This document shows positions 9,663-19,652 of a stretch of DNA of 64,000 bases, piece by piece. How positions within the stretch are numbered: the first letter of the stretch is position 1; each line of letters begins with the position of its first letter. The notes beneath the pieces were generated by a model. The model searched no databases. It saw only the letters and a list, made by a program, of their open reading frames with translations, and was not told where the DNA came from. The translations under genes were made by a program, and so were the position numbers. This DNA is from Chrysophaeum taylorii (taxonomy: Eukaryota; Sar; Pelagophyceae; Pelagomonadales; Pelagomonadaceae), in NCBI GenBank assembly GCA_029834535.1, contig JAQMWT010000523.1, forward strand, positions 248,001-312,000, in the 5' to 3' direction.

Positions 9663-11117
9663 TTGTCAACCATGTGGTCGTGGCTCACCAAGACCGTGTT
9701 CTCGGTTGTGGCCGCGTTGTTGGTTGCCAAGGCGTTGCAAGTCATAAGCCGTGTGATGCGGACCGGCGGGAAGTTTCCCGACGCGCCTTCCTCGCGGAAG
9801 AACTGGTTTTTCGGCCACGCGCTGGAGTTGTCCGACCCTGCCAAGCGTGTGGATATCATCGACGGCTGGTGCGAGGCTGTCGGTACGTGCGAGTTTCGGG
9901 CGTTGTCCCGTCGAGCGCTAGTCATCACTGAGGTCGAAGACGTCGCTAAGCTGTCCTCGCTGCGTCCGAGGACTGTGCAGCGCTCACCGTTGATGCGAAC
10001 ATTGTGCGATTACTTCGCACCGGGCGTGTTTACCGCGGAGGTGCCCCAATGGACGGTCGAGCGGCGCATCGTATCGCCCGCCTTCCACAGCAACGCACGA
10101 CTCTCAGAATACGTGCCGAATATCGTTAAACTAAGCGAACGTCTGTGCGAAGTGGTTGCGGGCAAGGAAGTTGCCATCAACGCTACGATGAATAAGTTCA
10201 CGCTCGATTCAATCGGGTTGCTCGGGTTCGGCCAGGACATTGACACGCTCCGCGGCGGCGACGACGACGCCGCCATGTTTACCAGCTGCTTTGCGATCCT
10301 GGCCAAACGGCTAATGGCGCCGTTACCGTACTGTAAGTTGATTCCGTATTTTGGAGAACGCATGGACGGCGGCAAAGCTCGTCAACGAGCCCTCTTTCAG
10401 TTTCTCGAAGATGTGGTCCGGCGAGGCGGACCCGACCGTACAGTGCTGGCCAAGCTGCTCGAAAAGAACCTCGGCGAAAACAACGCGCTCACCGACGAGC
10501 GACTCGTAGGAAACCTCGCGACGTTGTTTTTGGCGGGTACCGACACGACCGGGACGACGATCACGTGGATGGTCAAGCATCTTGCCGAAGATTCCACTCT
10601 GCAAGAAGAGGCGAGAATCGAGGCACGGCGATTCGCAAATCGGCCCGATGACTTCGGGACCGTGCCTCTATTGCGCTCGCTATTCCGCGAGGTCCTCCGG
10701 ATGGAGGGTCCAGTCGCGGTTCTCCCGCTCCAGAACACGACCGAACCCGTTGTAATAGCGGGGAGGACCGTCGACCCCAACGAATACACGCTAATCGTCG
10801 CCCTCCGTTTTTTGGGGAAGCACCGGCTCCCACCAGGCGAGAAAGACCCGACCAAGTTCGACGCGTGGCGCTGGGTCGACCGCAAAGAGAAGGATGGTCT
10901 CCGTCCGTGGCCGAAAGCTCTCATGCCCTTTGGCTTTGGGGTGCGCGCGTGCCCCGGGAAGGACTTGTCCGAACTCGAAGCCCTCATCGCCGTCGGTGCC
11001 TTGCTCCGTCGCTTCGAAATGACCCTCGTCGACGACGGCAAAGGCCCTCACGGCGCCAAGTTTGCGTTTACGATGATCCCCAGCCGGGAGATCTACGTCA
11101 ACTTCCACCCGATCTAG
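9663..11117 (+). CDS. Cytochrome P450 (array copy 3)
   Basis: Intact 484-residue P450, single exon, very similar to the gene at 3726-5177 over its full length, most strongly in the C-terminal half where codons are also nearly identical. Start: the ATG at 9663 (MSTMWSW) leads straight into a hydrophobic N-terminal anchor (about 8-27); the Met at residue 4 is an alternative. Key sites: WTVER at 130-134, AGTDTT at 291-296, EVLR at 343-346, FDAWRW at 399-404, and FGFGVRACPG at 423-432 with heme Cys430. It differs from copy 1 by a one-residue net insertion near residue 201, where GGDDDAAM replaces GGDASM. Likely membrane-bound monooxygenase; substrate unknown. The hairpin at 9405-9445 and the hAT-like element lie upstream. 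Confidence 0.95.
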   Translation: MSTMWSWLTKTVFSVVAALLVAKALQVISRVMRTGGKFPDAPSSRKNWFFGHALELSDPAKRVDIIDGWCEAVGTCEFRALSRRALVITEVEDVAKLSSLRPRTVQRSPLMRTLCDYFAPGVFTAEVPQWTVERRIVSPAFHSNARLSEYVPNIVKLSERLCEVVAGKEVAINATMNKFTLDSIGLLGFGQDIDTLRGGDDDAAMFTSCFAILAKRLMAPLPYCKLIPYFGERMDGGKARQRALFQFLEDVVRRGGPDRTVLAKLLEKNLGENNALTDERLVGNLATLFLAGTDTTGTTITWMVKHLAEDSTLQEEARIEARRFANRPDDFGTVPLLRSLFREVLRMEGPVAVLPLQNTTEPVVIAGRTVDPNEYTLIVALRFLGKHRLPPGEKDPTKFDAWRWVDRKEKDGLRPWPKALMPFGFGVRACPGKDLSELEALIAVGALLRRFEMTLVDDGKGPHGAKFAFTMIPSREIYVNFHPI

Positions 11118-11386
11118 AAAAAAGCATATCTGGGATTGAGTGGATCGTTCTCGTATGTTGCGCCCCCGTCCCCCGTGACCGACGACTTAATTCCGCTCAG
11201 TGTTTGATCACCATTCGTTGCCAGCATTACTAGGAGGAACTCGCGGTTTCTTCGTCGTGTTCCTTTATCGCGTTCTCACTGCAATCGTTCTGATGATGAC
11301 TCTCGTGCCTTGATGCCACCTCATATCGTTGAATTCTCAGAACTACATGCATATCTTAAATGTTTATCAACATGATAGTATCTCGA

Positions 11387-12136
11387 GTGGTGGCGGCTCA
11401 TCTGATAAGTCCGTGATCTCCGCGTTGTTGATTGCCAAGGTGTAACAAATCGTAAACCATGCGATGCGGACCGGCAGGAAGTTCCTGAAGCGTCGTGTTC
11501 TTCCGCGCGGTGGAGCTGGTGGACCCTCAACGTCGGAAAGTGCGATTAATTTCGCGTCGAGAACTTCTCTTTTCGAGGACGTTCCCAAGCTGTCCTAGCT
11601 TCGACGACCGAGCTGTCGAATGTTTTGCATCGGGAGCGTTTAACGCCGAGTTGCCCGAATGCACGTGCTCCGCATCGTATTTCACGGCAACGCACGCGCG
11701 GGCGATCGTCGAGGCGGAACGAACGTCGCGTCTGGGAAAGAAACGTGTTTCGTCGATTCAGTCGGGTTTGGCGGCGACTTGGACGTTGCAGGATGATGCG
11801 TCGAATTTCGGGGCAATGCCGTCGCTCATCTACGAACATGATGTGGTCCGACCGTCAACACTCTTAGCGACAAGAACGACGTGTAGGTGGTTAAGTATCT
11901 CACCGCCGAAGAAGACGCGATGTGCACGTCGGGTTGGTGCGCCCCTTCTTCCGCGACGTACGGCTGTTTTCCAGACGGAGCCTGTTGAATCGGACCCGAA
12001 AATGCGTGTACTCATTTCTCAGCCCCCTCCGGAAGAAGCATTGTCGGCTCCCGTCAACACCGATGAAAGTCCAGACGCCACGAGATCGCTTTATAACCTG
12101 CAGCCGCCTTCCTCAGGATCGTATGATACAGAGTGA
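11387..12136 (+). pseudogene. Cytochrome P450 pseudogene (array copy 4), badly decayed
   Basis: Fragments line up in order with the intact P450s: a start region resembling MWSWLTKTVFS near 11387; the ATGCGGACCGGCAGGAAG block near 11462; SRREL near 11550; ELPE near 11648; and a block near 11795-11835 equivalent to the DDFGTVPLLRS segment. Large parts are missing, including the I-helix motif and the heme loop, and there are many frame changes and stops. It is clearly older or more damaged than copy 2. A fragment of the coiled-coil gene follows at 12176. Confidence 0.75.
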
Positions 12137-12175
12137 AGCCCTTTCCCTTATAGACAGACAGACAGACAGACAGCA

Positions 12176-12300
12176 AAATCATCATATGTGGCTTTGATGT
12201 CTCGTCGGAGCTAGTCGTTCTCGGATTTTGCTTGCAGAGGGTGAATTCGAGTCGCCTCTTACTTAAGGTCGTCGATACGTCGCCTCGCGAAATCCAACAT
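12176..12300 (-). pseudogene. Second fragment of the coiled-coil gene
   Basis: ATATGTGGCTTTGATGTCTC and the following ~80 bases repeat the 3' end of the intact gene at 12386-12805 with small differences. It follows the decayed P450 copy 4, giving a second P450-plus-coiled-coil remnant pair next to the surviving coiled-coil gene. A CAGA tract at about 12150-12172 precedes it. Confidence 0.7.
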
Positions 12301-12327
12301 CAACTCAGGTTCTCAGGAAAGAGATCG

Positions 12328-12380
12328 AAGCATTTCTTCTTCTTCTTCTTCTTCTTCTTCTTCTTCTTCTTCTTCTTCTT
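12328..12380. repeat. (TTC)n microsatellite
   Basis: About 17 uninterrupted TTC/CTT triplets lie immediately downstream of the coiled-coil gene (minus strand), beyond its stop codon at 12386-12388. The tract is probably in or just past the 3' untranslated region. Confidence 0.85.
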
Positions 12381-12385
12381 CCCAG

Positions 12386-12805
12386 TTAGATAGAATCATA
12401 TGTGGCTTTGATATCTCGTCGGAGCTGGTCGTTCTCGGCGGCGAGCTTGCAGAGGGAGTCTTCGAGTCGTCTCTTAAGGTCAATCTTTCGCCTCACGCGC
12501 TCTGCGTTGACGAGGTCCTCGGGGCTCTCCGCGAGGTGTCTTAAGGGCGGGCACGGCGCGCGGCCCGACGCCTCGAGGTTGCCGAGCTTGTGCTCGAGCT
12601 CCCGCGCCTCGCAGACGCTCCGGAAGTGTCGTCTGAGGTCTGAGACAACTTGCTGGCTGACGTCCGCCATGTCGAGGGGTGGCGGTTCAAAGCACTCGTC
12701 GAGCTCCTCGAACAATGTGCGGGGATCGACCTCGACGAGCCGCTGCTGGAGGCTCTCGAGCATCTTTTCTAACACGAGTTCGAGGCGCGCAAAGCGCCGC
12801 GACAT
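12386..12805 (-). CDS. Small coiled-coil protein of unknown function
   Basis: A 139-residue single-exon gene with start MSRRFARLELVLEKMLESLQ. Long amphipathic helices are apparent at about residues 1-28, 48-78 and 95-135; the last (RRKIDLKRRLEDSLCKLAAE) has regular heptad spacing, and a Pro-rich break sits near 41-44 and again near 84-88. There is no signal peptide or membrane segment, so it is probably cytosolic or cytoskeletal. I do not recognise the family. Evidence that it is real: open frame in a GC-rich background, two damaged duplicates in the window that preserve its codon pattern, and a divergent start only 99 bp from the next gene. Confidence 0.75.
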   Translation of the reverse strand: MSRRFARLELVLEKMLESLQQRLVEVDPRTLFEELDECFEPPPLDMADVSQQVVSDLRRHFRSVCEARELEHKLGNLEASGRAPCPPLRHLAESPEDLVNAERVRRKIDLKRRLEDSLCKLAAENDQLRRDIKATYDSI

Positions 12806-12904
12806 TTTTGAATTGGTGGATTGATTCGAGGGTACGGATCATGCATGATCACCGACGTCCGTTGAGTTGGGCGCGACCAATCAGCAGGCAGGCAGGCAGG
12901 CAGC
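12806..12904. promoter_or_regulatory. Short bidirectional promoter region
   Basis: Only 99 bp separate the start codons of two divergent genes, so both promoters and 5' leaders must share it. A GCAG/GCAGGCAG tract (about 12882-12903) runs up to the plus-strand ATG and is probably in its 5' untranslated leader. No TATA box is obvious. Confidence 0.5.
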
Positions 12905-14425
12905 ATGGAGGACGAGAGACCCCGCGAGGAGAGCAAGCAAGCCGTGCGCGAGTCCGAGGAGGATGTGGAGGTCGCCGGCGCGAAGGTTTCGGTCGCGTAC
13001 AGCGTCCTCGCGTGGGCCATCGTGGTCGCCTTCGGGGCGACAACGCTGACCATGGCCATCTTATTTCCCGTGAAGAAGCACAAGTTCACGCGGTTCGAGT
13101 GCCTGAGCCACGATGAGCTCCAGACCCTCGAGGTCGCGGCGATCGAAGATGTCCTCCCGTACGCGATCGATTACGGGTGCGGTTTGGCCAAGGAGCAGTG
13201 CGACGGCGCTCGTCTGTTGAGGGGCGAGGATTTGATCGACGGTTGCGACACTTTGTTCTGCGTCGAACTTGCGGTGGCCGCGATCGGCTCGCCCGTCGAT
13301 TTGGCGGCGCAGACGGGCAAGTTGTGGAGCGTCGAGGGAGCGGTCAAGAACTACTGCGCGGCGCACCCGTCGGCGTCGTGGTGCGCGGAGCTGGACAACG
13401 TCACGGCGTCTTGCCTCGCGAGCGCCGCGTGCGAGGCCGCGGAGGCGTTTTGGGCGGCGCCGCAGCAGTTTTGCGCCTCCTCGGCCGAAACCCACGCCTC
13501 GAAGTGCGCGACCGCGGAGCAGATGCTCGAACGTCTCGACGTCGCCGTCGACGAATGGTGCGCGTCCGGCGATGTCGAGAAGGTCGCCTGCGACGTCGTC
13601 AACGCGAGTCTCCACGATCGCGGGTACTACCGCACCTACTGCAACTCGGGCAAGTACAGGAGAGATCTCTGCGACGAGGTCATAACCCTCTTCAACGAGA
13701 CGGTCTGTCGACGGGACTCGACGTCGCGCGAACTTTGCGACGTCGGAGCCGAGCTCTTGAACCGCTGGGCCAACGCGAGCGCCGCTTTGCCTATTGTCGA
13801 CGTTGCGCTCCAGGCAGTCGAGATCTACTGCGCTAACGGTATTTGCGACGACGCGAACGGATTAACGGACTGGGAGAGACTGCAGCGAGGGTCTCTCGCG
13901 CTGCACGTCGATCTAATAGAGACCAGTCTCCCGTCCCTCTGCGACGCCTGGCCCATCACCGAAGAGATATGCTACAACGCCACGCACAAACTCCTCACCT
14001 TCTGCGCCGACCACACGCTGGCCTGCGAGTGGCTCGGCCAGCTCATCCACTTGAACCTCTCGCGGGCAGAAGACCTCGTCGTCTCGACCTGGCGCGACGC
14101 GATTTCTCTTTGCGAAGCAGCCGACCTCGCAACTACATCGGCTCTCGGCGAGACCCTTTCTTCTTCTGAGGAGGAGGAGGAGGAGGAGAAGAAAGGGAAC
14201 CCGGTCGTCCCGTTCACGTCCGCCTCCCTCGGCGACGTCGTCGCTGCCGCGTGCGACCTCGTCGCCGCCGTCGACCAGATCGCCCTACAGTGCCCCGAAA
14301 TGCTCCCCCTCATCTACGACGCCGAATCGTCATCATCATCATCAACATTGGTATCGATCCTCGGCCGGCCGCCGCAACGCCCCCCCTTCGACCAGCCCTG
14401 GGGGCAACACCTCGCCGATTCCTGA
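12905..14425 (+). CDS. Cys-rich single-pass membrane protein, unknown family
   Basis: 506 residues, single exon. Residues 1-28 are charged and predicted cytosolic; residues 29-54 form one hydrophobic segment with no signal-peptidase-like site, followed by KKHK, which suggests a type II membrane protein with a large lumenal or extracellular C-terminal part. That part is rich in spaced cysteines and carries several N-glycosylation sequons (NVT, NAS twice, NET, NAT, NLS), consistent with a disulphide-bonded ectodomain. Near residue 420 there is an acidic Ser/Glu run, and the extreme C-terminus is Ser- and Pro-rich. The Cys-Ala-rich helices repeat loosely at 30-45 residue spacing but I recognise no named domain. 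Surface or secretory-pathway role is inference. Confidence 0.8.
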   Translation: MEDERPREESKQAVRESEEDVEVAGAKVSVAYSVLAWAIVVAFGATTLTMAILFPVKKHKFTRFECLSHDELQTLEVAAIEDVLPYAIDYGCGLAKEQCDGARLLRGEDLIDGCDTLFCVELAVAAIGSPVDLAAQTGKLWSVEGAVKNYCAAHPSASWCAELDNVTASCLASAACEAAEAFWAAPQQFCASSAETHASKCATAEQMLERLDVAVDEWCASGDVEKVACDVVNASLHDRGYYRTYCNSGKYRRDLCDEVITLFNETVCRRDSTSRELCDVGAELLNRWANASAALPIVDVALQAVEIYCANGICDDANGLTDWERLQRGSLALHVDLIETSLPSLCDAWPITEEICYNATHKLLTFCADHTLACEWLGQLIHLNLSRAEDLVVSTWRDAISLCEAADLATTSALGETLSSSEEEEEEEKKGNPVVPFTSASLGDVVAAACDLVAAVDQIALQCPEMLPLIYDAESSSSSSTLVSILGRPPQRPPFDQPWGQHLADS

Positions 14426-14479
14426 CGACGAATTAAAAAACCCCCACCTAGAACGGAGCGCATCCCAGAGCCGACGACG

Positions 14480-14878
14480 TGGGTGGAAAGTAGCTGTATG
14501 CCAACATCACCGATGCCACGGCGGCACAAGTTCGCCGCATCTACCGCGAGTGCGGGATCGCCAGCGCCTCGGGCCGGGCGCGTCGCTGTGCCCTCACGGC
14601 CCGCAGCCATGTCGCCGCCTCGGGCAGTCCCACCCAGCCCGCGCCCAGCAGAACGTCCCAGATCGTCGCACATACGTCCGGCGGCAGCACGCGCGCGGGG
14701 CCCGTGCGCCTCTCTTCGCCCGCCCCGCGGCTCGGCGATGACGCCGACGACTAGGCCCCGCATTTCACTCGCGTCTTCACACCCTCTCCCCCCTGAGCGG
14801 GATACCTTCGCCTTGCCGGCATCTCTCACGTCTCCACGCGAATTGCCATCGCCCCTCGACACAACACCAAACTAGTGA
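14480..14878 (-). repeat. Dispersed repeat family B, copy 1
   Basis: Read on the minus strand this matches 39500-39800 and 40080-40310 (both plus). Shared blocks include CATCGCCGAGCCGCGGGGC, CGAAGAGAGG, GGGCCCCGC and CTGCCGCCGGACGTATGTGC. On the plus strand one frame gives a coding-looking tail ending SPAPRLGDDADD and a stop; the other two copies, read antisense, keep the same tail. Upstream in that frame comes LYANITDATAAQVRRIYREC, which looks like natural protein. It is probably the debris of the C-terminus of a transposon protein; family not recognised. Confidence 0.6.
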
Positions 14879-15137
14879 CTTTTTTATTTCAAACCCTTCC
14901 CAGCACCCCAAAAATACCGACACGAGTAATGAAATCTGAGTGACGTCATCATCATGTTAGCGCTCTTTCCGAGCGAAGTGGCGGGGGATGAGCCGGGATC
15001 AATGCTCGAGGTCGATGGGAGCGTCGACTTGGCCGCACGAAGCGTGGCTCCCCTTTTCATTTTGTACGTGAAAACCTCAAAGTTTGTCGAAGTCTCGGTC
15101 GTGACGGTGAGGCTTGGTGTCCGTTGAAAGAAGGGCG

Positions 15138-15530
15138 TCATAGGTCGACACGAATGACACGGTGTACACGCTGAGCTATTCGAATAGGCGAAGTCTCGTT
15201 CGTGTCGAAGGGCGAAGACTCGAGGCGCCTCTCCTCCTCAAAAATGGATGGCAGTTTGTGAGAATCGATTTCCGCAAAGCGCTCGCAATATTTGGCGCCG
15301 AATATTTCGCCTCGCTCGAGGTTTCTATACGCGGCAACTGCCAAATCGCGAGACTTTATCTCGCTGACAAAGACTTCTCCGACCTCGAGCTCCCGCGCAA
15401 TCTTCAACTCCTCCAATAGCGTCGCGTCACTCTCGATGTTGAACTCGGTTCGTAGACGCGCTCCTCGCGGGTCTTCCGCTCGCGATGAAGGGGCCGACCA
15501 CGTCCAGTCCCCTCCTCCGTTCGACAACAC
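15138..15530 (-). CDS. Doubtful ORF, 130 residues
   Basis: An open frame starting MLSNGGGDWTWS with a mixed, protein-like composition and predicted helices (for example ATLLEELKIARELEVGEVFV). No domain recognised. It lies between a repeat fragment and the Copia element, so it may be a remnant exon rather than a gene. The stretches on either side (14879-15137 and 15531-15744) show nothing clear. Confidence 0.3.
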   Translation of the reverse strand: MLSNGGGDWTWSAPSSRAEDPRGARLRTEFNIESDATLLEELKIARELEVGEVFVSEIKSRDLAVAAYRNLERGEIFGAKYCERFAEIDSHKLPSIFEEERRLESSPFDTNETSPIRIAQRVHRVIRVDL

Positions 15531-16010
15531 GCCAGGTTAACTTATTTCTTGCTTACAAATGGTGCCCCCCAATGCCCACGACCCCGAGATTACGTGCGCA
15601 AAAGAAGCCCCTTCGCCATATTCAAGTGCAAGCGCGACCGGTCGGAACAGTGCAGGAATGGTGGTGAAGTTAGCCCGTATTCCTGGAGCCAATGTCCTTG
15701 TTTATTGTACGCCCCACCCTCTTAAAGATCATGAGGAGCCCATATGTTGCTGAGGGGACCCAGAATATCCAGTTTGTCTTTGCGTGGTGGCTATATGTGT
15801 CATATATAATATCATACTATTGTTTATGAGTGCCTTTTTTTTTGTGTTTATCTTGTACGAGTGCCAATTCTAGTTTAAACGTGTTTTAAGTACAATCTGA
15901 TCATCTAAACTGTTATCAGTGTCACGCTTGTTTGGCGCTTTTGTTTAAGGGTAACTAGTACTCCAGGGAGCTGTCCCATATCGTATAATATGCCTCTCTG
16001 GTACTCCTCT

Positions 16011-16415
16011 AGAGAGCTACACTGTTATGTGTGCGACACTGGAACATTTTCACACCTATCTCTACACGATGGTTTTCTCTCCGTAATACGGCTTTCCCTC
16101 TTTCTTCCTTTTCCTTACCCTTCCGCCCTTTTATCTTTCATGACTACTATGAAGAACCCAGTCTGAAGCTCTTTTCCAACATGGAGTAGGCCTCCCTCCA
16201 GGTGCGTACCGTCGGGTACGGGGTTTTCTGTTTAATTAACAGAGACTTCGTTCCCCGTTGTCAGTGTAAACGCTTCTATGGGACCTAATGTCCTTAAGGA
16301 GTCAGGACTTAAAGCTCTACCTTGTGTAGTAGCCTGTGGCAAGCGGAATGGTCTGTACACGCCTAAGACTGCACGCAGTCTCTACCATGTACCCGGAGAG
16401 GGTCAAATCTCTCCA
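16011..16415 (+). repeat. 5' LTR of the Copia element (well-matched part)
   Basis: This stretch, from AGAGAGCTACACTGTTATGT to AAATCTCTCCA, is repeated at 26831-27230 with scattered differences and small length changes. It ends in CA directly before the primer-binding site, as an LTR should. Upstream sequence from about 15745 (TGTTGCTGAGGGGACCCAGA) may be its true beginning, since the other copy has GTTGAGGGGGTCCAGAGAGC at the equivalent place; extra sequence lies between. Confidence 0.8.
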
Positions 16416-16428
16416 GGTTATGGGCCCA
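16416..16428 (+). other. Primer-binding site, initiator tRNA-Met anticodon type
   Basis: GGTTATGGGCCCA follows the LTR end with no gap. It is complementary to the anticodon stem-loop of eukaryotic initiator tRNA-Met rather than to its 3' end, the half-tRNA priming mode known from Drosophila copia. The match is read from sequence; the tRNA comparison is from general knowledge of initiator tRNA-Met. Confidence 0.7.
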
Positions 16429-16898
16429 GATGCGTGGGTGTGTCAGCCCAACTGTGTTGTACGTCTAAATCGAATGATCAATTTACGCCTGATCACGAGT
16501 ACAATGCGACAATGTGTTTGGCGGTGGTCTACTGTACATATTTGTTGTGTGACGGTATGTGCCCACCAGTTAAATTGGTTTGTGCCCGAGTTGGGTCGGT
16601 CACTGGTCACATGCACTCGCATAAATAATAAAATTAAAATTTTTCCTGGACAAGCCGCGGAAACTTGTACGGGTTTTTACTTCCATTCCCAACAAAAGAC
16701 TGACTGCTCGAGAACTAATCCATTCTTCGGTCTCAAGTCACCCTGTTTTAAATAGCATGTTGATTTGTTTGGTCTTGTCAATAAGCCCACGTTTAAAATC
16801 GCGTATTGGACATAGAACCCGCACTTGAGAAGCCCTTCATTCTTATGTGTCGAATCTGTCTATCAATCCTCTAACCTATTTCTTAATAGGTCACAATC

Positions 16899-19634
16899 AT
16901 GTCAAAACAAAAAACAATATCTACCACTGATATCTACAAACAAGAACAAATCCTCGTTGATAAAATTAACGCAGGATTGCGTTTCCAAGATAATTCAACC
17001 AAGGTGAGCTTGCAAATTGAAAGGCTTCGCAGGTATATGACAAGTCCATATGAGGACGCGTTATTCTGCTTTGATTCACATGAAGCTTACACCCGGAATG
17101 CTCCGGAATATAATCAACTTCTTGAACAAGAAGTTGATATTATCTTCGCTCAATGGAAAGCTGAACAAATTAATGATTTAAACTTGCCTGATGAAGATGC
17201 CCTGCCCGAACATTTAAAGAAGACTAGGCACGTCAACTCTTCCCATCCACTAACGGTTGATGCCCGTAATAACCTTGAACGACTTTACTACCAAGCGTCG
17301 TACAACCTTGTCCGTCCTGAATAAAATGAGGATGTTAAACATGTCCTCACTTTATTAGATACCCGATTTCCTAAATCAATTGTGTATGATTCATCTTTAA
17401 CTAACATGTCCTTTACAGGTCTCTCTAATGCCGATTGGATCAAAAACTGCGAAACTTATCCTGGTTTCTTGTACACATTCTTTAACCTCGAGTCCCAGGA
17501 AAAGCCCGCTCTCGCTATGTGGCCTCAACTAAAGAAAATTTATGCAATCCCTGCACATCCCAATAAATTACGTGCAGTAATGCTTTCAGCCTATCATTAC
17601 TACGAGACAGTGTCTTGTGCAGATGTAACTGAGCTTAAATCTCAGTTTAATCGAATGTCTCTACATGTTAATTGGTATGCTCATGTATTGGTCGAACAAC
17701 TCCTTGCCTTTCAATCTCAGGCAAAGCAATTAAATAATGATGAAGCATCAATCCAATTTAATAACTCCATAATCACTCTTAAAGCTCACGAGGAGATCTA
17801 CCGTCTATATGCTAATCCCTCGGATCACGAGCGCTATTCTCAATCTTTATTGGAATGGTGTAAACTCTACGAGACACGCTCTAGTAACAACTCGAGTCAC
17901 GATCCCGAATTGTTAAAGCTAGTTGATCCTAACGACGTTCGTCCACTATTGGAATTCTTGTTAAAGATATATAATGAGACAAAGTTTTCTTCTAACCGGC
18001 GCTTGGATAAACCCGCTTCTTGGATCCCTTACATCCCTGGTACTACCGCTACCAAGCCACCTAAGGTATTATTGATGGACACTATTCATCAATCCCACGA
18101 TTCTCTAAACAACGCTTACTCGTTGTTAGCTACTATAGCTGGACAGTCTGGCTTCAATGCTCGTAAGCTTCGTAATGCAAAAGATAAAGCATCGACAATC
18201 TCACCCCGTGACACGTCGTACTATCGTTCACCTTCAAATTATAACGTCAAAGATACCAGCTTCGATCGTCCTGTCTACTCATCTTCCTCTAACCGTAAAG
18301 CACGCTCTAATATGTCTCTTACGGACCGGGCTACTTATCAAGTTGATCGTCTTCGCCACCTGTTTGGTAAGTTGCAGGAAGCGAATCTCAATCCTTCCAC
18401 CGACTCTAAAATGGTACAGGGGGAAATGAAAAGCTTATTGAGTACCCTCTGGACAACCGCTTCTCAAGCTTCGACACAGTCCTTAGATCCTGATGAAGCC
18501 ACCCAAGTTCATCTCTACTTATCTCGAGTTGATACTATGTCCAATACCATATCGAACCTCTTGGAAGCCGATAAGGAATCTCTTGTTTCAGAAGAAAAGT
18601 ATCAAACTGAAACATCTGCTCCTGAAGCGTCCCCCAGTGATGCGGAGCTGAGGGGGACTGCTGATACAGAGAAAAGGTTCCACACTCTACTGTCAATTAA
18701 AGATGATGAAATCGATAACATCCCTCAGCCGCTACTGCAGCACATAAATGCTAAAGCTCAGAATGCTATTGTTCGTCGTCAAGCTCGGGAAACTTCTTCG
18801 CACTCTGAGCTCCCCAGTAATTTAACCAATGAAGATGGTACAGATCCCCCTGTGTTGCTACCAAAATTAAATACTGGTTTTACACTCGTCGTTGTGCCTT
18901 CCGAACAAACGCAAAGTTTCATGACACAGTACGCGTTTGGTCAAAGCTCAACACATGCCTGTTATGCAACAATGCTTAAACTGTACAACGAGTACAATTT
19001 GCCGCTAATGACTACGCCAGGATATGCTGACACATGTGCCTCTCAACATGTAATTAACTTTAAACGTTATGCTGATCCTATCCACATCGTAAAGCTACCC
19101 GAGTCTTTATCACCTGCTATCCAGACTGCTACGGATACGCAGAGAATCACACATGCTATGATTATAAGGACCGTCATTCCCGCTTTGCCAAAGCATCCAA
19201 ATGTGGGATATGTTAAGCTAGACGTTGCACTTTTTCTACCCAAGCAAAACGACCATAACGATCCCGATCTGCACATCATCAGTATGACTCAATGGGGAGA
19301 AGATAAACTTGGTATACACCTTTATGGAGTTGAATTTAAAGGACAATCATCTATCCAGAGTAAAATTGATGATAATGTCAAGATTACTTTGTTTAGACTC
19401 AGTAACCTGTTGCCAACTCTACCAATTTACTCGCTACAACAAGCAAAAGCGCGTAAAATGGAACTTCGCTCACTACAGTTCAGACTATGTGCTTTTAATG
19501 AACAACGCGAAATGCTCAAACTTTATTCCACCCTCATGGAACGAGTAATTTACGTCCCATGGCTTAAAACCATCTTGGAGTCAATGCATTCGCAGCTGCC
19601 TTACATACGCAAGCATTTCCCACCTCCTGTATGA
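16899..19634 (+). other. Copia element: gag-like and protease-like region (fossil)
   Basis: Low-GC coding-type sequence following the primer site. The first ~1.8 kb encodes helical, charged protein of gag type with no similarity I recognise beyond that; around 19020-19060 there is an aspartic-protease-like spot, placed where Copia proteases lie. Part of a broken element; not treated as a gene. Confidence 0.6.
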
Positions 19635-19652
19635 CGCAAGGTTACAACACGT

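Noticed and set aside
14884-15141. 85-codon minus-strand ORF
   Set aside because: Ser/Thr-rich with no domain, adjacent to repeat debris; not supported as a gene.
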